Below, in pieces: positions 31,237-35,569 of a stretch of 35,569 nt of DNA (position 1 is its first letter; each line of letters opens with the position of its first letter). This stretch comes from Balamuthia mandrillaris. Its lineage: Eukaryota; Discosea; Longamoebia; Balamuthiidae. A program made the translations under genes and the position numbers. Where the stretch lies: NCBI GenBank assembly GCA_031835245.1, contig JAVKOQ010000460.1, positions 1 to 35,569 of the forward strand, read 5' to 3'. The notes beneath the pieces are model-generated. The model searched no databases. It was not told where the DNA came from and saw only the letters and a program-made list of their open reading frames with translations.

Positions 31237-31695
31237 AACGATGTGGCCACCTTTGTCTCTTTAAACACTTTCTAGTTTTGTGCCAGGTTGGGACTGTCAC
31301 GGTCTGCCAATCGAACAAAAGGCGTTGGAGAAGTCTAAGGTATTCTCTCGCTCTCGCTCTCGTCTTTCGCTCTACCGCTTTTTTCTTTGTATCTAACATG
31401 TTTTGTTGAACCTATATCAGAAACCGCGTTCCGAGATGTCCCCAACAGAGATTCGTGAACTGGCACGCGCTTGTGCTGATGATGCCATTCGTTCTCAGAA
31501 TACTGACTTTCAAAGTCTCTCTCTCTCTCTCTCAGTCAAACAAAAGTACCCACTATAAACTCGAGCTAACAATGTTTTCTTGTGATAAAGGTTGGGGAGT
31601 AATGGGCGATTGGAATAAGCCATACACGACCAAAGGTAGTATTTAGAAAACGTGTCTTGAAAGAAAACATCACTAATCTGTTTGTATAATTCTCT

Positions 31696-31730
<35 letters not shown>

Positions 31731-33706
31731 TTCTCTGCTTCTCTATGATAGATAGAAGCTATGAAGCCTCTCAGTTGGGATTATTTCTTGAGCTCTATAA
31801 GAAAGGTGGTACATCCAATTATCCACTCTTTTTTATCTTTATGCCTTACTTACGCACTTCCTGCTTTCCATTTTCATGATCAGGTTTTGTATACCGCAGC
31901 TTGAAACCGGTTTTATGGTCTCCGTCATCGCGGACAGCTCTGGCGGAGGCTGAAGTGGAGTATCCGGAAAATCATGTTAGTAGGTCCCTTTATGTTGCTT
32001 TCCCGCTTAAAGCCGTATCCACCAGCCACCATTTGCTCCAAAATTATCCCTCGTTGTCTGCCCTCATCTGGACGACCACTCCTTGGACTATCCCTGCTAA
32101 CATGGTATGCTGGCAATACCTTTCTTGTCCTTCTTGCTCTTTCATACCCGTTTTTCTCATTCCTTGTTAAGGCGGTTTGCGTGCATCCAGAGGTGAAGTA
32201 TTGCGTGGCGAAGACAGGCAGCGGTACAAATGATGTTACAAACGGGTTATCGGAAGAACGTTTCTATTTAATTGCAGAGGAAAGATTGGCTTTTATGGAG
32301 GAGAAACTTGGTTGCAAGCTAGAAGTAATGGAAACAATGCCAGGTAAAACACAAGTTCTGTCTTGTCATGTTTGTTTTCTTTACTTCTCTCTGATACGTG
32401 TTGCCATATGTATAAAACAAAAGGAGAAACGTTGATTGGCAGTACGTACATTCATCCTTTGGATGGCAGAGTGCTGCCAGTATTGGCTGGTCATCACGTA
32501 ACCACCCAAAGCGGTACGGGTCTCGTTCATACTGCTCCGGCGCATGGCATGGACGATTATCTTGTTTGCAAGGAACATGGCATACTGCCGTCTTGTTTTG
32601 GTACCTGCTTCTATCTATTCTCTTACTTCTCTCTGTATTCTCTCTGCTTTCCTATATCGAACGCTGACAACGGTTCTTTATAGTGGATGAGGATGGCAAG
32701 TTTACGGCAGAGGCAGGACCCTTTTGTGGATTGGAGGTCCTGACAACTGGAAATAAAGCGGTTATAGAAGCTCTCAAAGCACAGTCTGCTGTTCTAAAGG
32801 AGGAAAACTACCAACATAAATATCCCTATGACTGGAGAACCAAGCTTCCCGTCATTCTTAGGTTCGCTTTCTTCTTATGTGTTCTTGTTCTCCTTTTCAT
32901 GATACTGTTCTTCTTGTCCGGTTTCTGATCATCATGTATTGTATTGGAATGAACAGAGCAACAGAACAGTGGTTTATCGGATTACAGGACGTAGTGGGAC
33001 CAGCTCTTACCTCCTTGCAAAATGTAGAGATGATACCTTCTAATGGTCTCTCTCTCTCTCTATCTCTCTCTCCGCTTGTAACTCCAACTCAAGTGAAACT
33101 AACTTTTTGTTCTCTCCTTATAGCTCGAACAAGATTGGAGTCTTTTCTGCAAGGCCGTCTGGAGTGGTGTATCTCCCGACAGAGGGTATGGGGCGTTCCC
33201 ATTCCTGTCTTTTATGATAGTGAAACAGGTTTATCACCAAGAATACTCTTTCCCTCCCTCCCGCCCTCCCTCTCTCTCTCTCTTCCTAAACGCTGATTCA
33301 ACTAGTTAACTTGTTAATCATCTTCAAAAGGCGAGCCTCTACTAACCGAAGAATCCATACGTCATGTGCAAGAAATGGTTAAACAGCATGGCACTGATTG
33401 TTGGTGGAACCTTTCCACCGAAGAACTTCTTGCTCCCGTCTATCGTAACAACGGTACTTTTTTCGTTCTCTCTTTCTCCTGTCTCCTTAAATTCTATTCT
33501 CTTGTTCTAACTTTCATAAAACTGGCCCAGGAAAGCAATATATTAAAGGCATGGACACGATGGACGTATGGCTGGATAGCGGAGCATCATGGAACAGCGT
33601 TCTCAAGGAGAGAAACATTCCCTTTCCGGCTGATGTCTATCTAGAAGGATCCGACCAACATCGTGGATGGTTCCAATCATCTCTTATCACTTCTGGTTCA
33701 TTACTT

Positions 33707-33742
<36 letters not shown>

Positions 33743-34305
33743 TTCGCTCTTGTTTTTGTTCGTCGTTTCTCTCTCTTATTCCTGTTTTTTTTTTACGAAT
33801 CTGATAGTGGCGGTCTCGGGTGACGCGCCGTATAAGAATTTGATCACACATGGGTTTGTGTTAGATGAGAAGGGCAAGAAAATGGCCAAGTCGTTAGGAA
33901 ACGTTATAGAACCTGTTGCGATTATCAAGGGCCACAAGGTTTGCTTCTCTCCGTTTCTATTTTTTCTGATCTGTTGTTAACCTTTGCTATATCTTCTATC
34001 TTCCTTTTCCTTTTTCTGTTTTAGACAATACCAGCCAGCGGGGTCGACGTATTAAGAATGTGGGTCGCTTCTTCGGATTATACAAGAGATATCCTGATAG
34101 GTCCCAGCGTATTAGGTATGCATTACAGTCACAATCATACCCTGTTCTCTCCATTATATTGATAGATAAAGCACATTATGCTCCCTACAGTTCAAGTTCG
34201 AGAATCATTGAAGAAGATTAGAAACACAGCACGTTTTCTTCTTGGCAATCTGAATGGATTTGATGAGAGCAATCCTGTTCCCTATCATGACCTGTCAAGC
34301 GTACA

Positions 34306-34353
<48 letters not shown>

Positions 34354-35554
34354 CCTTTGCTGTTGCAGCCATATCTCTCCGTTATGCTAATACTGTTTTT
34401 TCTGTGCAGCTTGACAAATACTTCCTTCATCGCCTCTATCAATTCAGCCAATTGGCGAAGCAAGACTATGACAGCTTTCACTTCAGCAAAGGTGATTCGC
34501 ATCTTCTTTCTCTCTTTAGTTTTAGTTTAACCAAACTGAACATAACCGTAACCTCTGTGAAACAGTCTATTCCTCTTTGATCAACTTTGCATCGGTAGAC
34601 ATGTCTGCTTTCTATCTCGATATTATCAAGGACAGGCTGTACTCCGAGTCCACCAACGGCTTAAAACGACGGAGCTGCCAAACTGTCATGCATTCCGTTC
34701 GTTTTTGCCTCTTCCTCTCTTTCTATGTTTTCTTGTCCTCTCATTCCCCTTTTTGCTTCTCTGCTTCTCTCTTCCTCATCTCTCTTCTCTTCTCTCTTTT
34801 CTTATTAAAGTTTGTTTTAAACAAAAGGCTCTTCGTATTCTCAATTCGACGTTAGCGCCCTTAGCATGCTTCACAGCACAAGACATTCACCGACACGCTT
34901 TGGCAATAGGTCTTTTCCAGAAACAGGAACAACAAGAGGGAGAGACAGCAACAGACAACGTGTTTAAGATGGGGTGGGCCGAGCCGGAGCCTCATTGGCA
35001 TGACCCACAGTTGGACCGCACATGGCAACTCATCCAGAAGACCAGAAGCGAAGTTTACAAAGTGCTCGAAACTGCTCGTTCGGACAAGTAACTCTTCTTT
35101 CTTGTCGTTTCTTTCTTTCTTCTTGTTCTTGTTCTTGTTCTTGTTCTTGTTCTTCTTCTCCTTCTCCTTCTTCTTTCTTGTCGTTTCTTTCTTTCTTCGT
35201 GCTTAACGGAAGAACAACACAAACAGAATGATAGGAAGCTTCTTGGATGCGGCAGTGGAGATAGTTCTTCCTTCTACCACCAGCGAGCTACGCTCCTCTC
35301 TCACCTCCATCAGCGAGGAAGAACTCAACGACGTGCTCGTCACCTCCAAAACGCGTCTCATGCTGATGCCTCACCAAGAGGAAGAGGAGCAAGCAACGGA
35401 GAGCAAAAGAGCAACGACACAAGTGGACGGCGTACCGGTCACGATTCGGGTCTACAAGCCCGCTGTGACGCACAAATGTCCTCGTTGTTGGAAGCGAACG
35501 AGCCTAAACGTCGATGTCTTATGTCCACGCTGTGAGACTGTTGTTCATCCTTAA
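30400..35554 (+). CDS. IARS2: Isoleucyl-tRNA synthetase, mitochondrial/bacterial type
   Basis: Charges tRNA-Ile; the N-terminal region (about 1-95, rich in Arg, Ser and Ala, e.g. [16 protein letters not shown]) looks like a mitochondrial transit peptide. Twenty-two exons: 30400-30759, 30869-30962, 31056-31125, 31276-31339, 31421-31514, 31591-31635, 31752-31805, 31884-32104, 32172-32343, 32424-32600, 32684-32861, 32957-33045, 33124-33228, 33331-33453, 33531-33695, 33808-33938, 34025-34115, 34191-34300, 34410-34491, 34566-34696, 34828-35087, 35227-35554; 1047 residues, all in phase. HIGH motif: HMGH (about 150) after [11 protein letters not shown]. Editing domain: [14 protein letters not shown] and [15 protein letters not shown]. 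Class I motif KMAKS (about 695) in place of KMSKS. The C-terminus has the bacterial-type zinc knuckle CPRCW...CPRC. The ends of exons 2 and 3 are the least certain splice sites. Confidence 0.96.
31139..31234 (+). repeat. (GTTCTT)n then (CTT)n tract in IleRS intron
   Basis: Compound microsatellite in intron 31126-31275: GTTCTT units pass into CTT units, in sense orientation. Other IleRS introns hold CT tracts at about 30969-30998, 31698-31728, 33711-33740 and 34321-34346. Confidence 0.9.
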
Positions 35555-35569
35555 TTTACTTTTTTTTCT

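Noticed and set aside
1-35569. tRNA, rRNA, CRISPR, retroelement or bacterial operon signals
   Set aside because: No B-box-like GTTCGANNC with paired arms, no rRNA core, no spaced repeats, no reverse transcriptase or LTR pair and no Shine-Dalgarno-linked gene runs were seen by eye. A tRNAscan or Rfam scan would be decisive.

Overview
The window is nuclear DNA from a eukaryote with dense genes and many introns. Most genes are interrupted by GT-AG introns of about 55-250 nt. When the exons are joined by hand, the phases match and the proteins align with conserved eukaryotic families. I saw no operons, Shine-Dalgarno sites, CRISPR arrays, rRNA or tRNA. The mix of genes (Raptor, USP48, EI24, ERH, an SCPx-type thiolase-SCP2 fusion and an organellar IleRS) points to a protist or other microbial eukaryote. 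I cannot place it further.

Layout, left to right: (1) the 3' part of an unidentified helical protein (+, 1-2719); (2) SCPx thiolase/sterol carrier (-); (3) ubiquitin protease USP48 with an added zinc finger (+); (4) 20S proteasome beta-6/PSMB1 (-); (5) 26S lid subunit Rpn5/PSMD12 (+); (6) ERH with an added N-terminal RGG tract (-); (7) a poorly resolved stretch, 14.3-15.8 kb, with a 45-bp near-perfect hairpin and a lysine-rich small gene; (8) a 1.87-kb DNA transposon with 56-bp terminal inverted repeats, a 3-bp target duplication and a DDE transposase; (9) a SAM methyltransferase (-); (10) LSM1 (+); (11) Raptor (-, 16 exons); (12) a FYVE zinc finger fused to an EI24-type membrane domain (-, 10 exons); (13) mitochondrial-type isoleucyl-tRNA synthetase (+, 22 exons, complete).

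Genes mostly alternate strand. They form head-to-head pairs (SCPx/USP48, PSMB1/PSMD12, methyltransferase/LSM1, FYVE-EI24/IleRS) and tail-to-tail pairs with gaps as short as 33 and 49 bp. Several neighbours share a pathway: USP48, PSMB1 and PSMD12 belong to ubiquitin-proteasome turnover, and Raptor (TORC1, which represses autophagy) sits beside FYVE-EI24 (EI24/EPG-4 is an autophagy protein and FYVE domains bind the autophagy lipid PI3P).

The best candidate for something undescribed is the FYVE-EI24 fusion, which joins PI3P recognition to an ER autophagy membrane domain in one 791-residue chain. Other oddities are the RGG-ERH protein, the USP48 zinc finger, the hairpin at 14840-14940, a repeated 58-bp block upstream of Raptor, and (CT)n tracts found almost only in introns. 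All splice models are hand-made from sequence and need transcript support.
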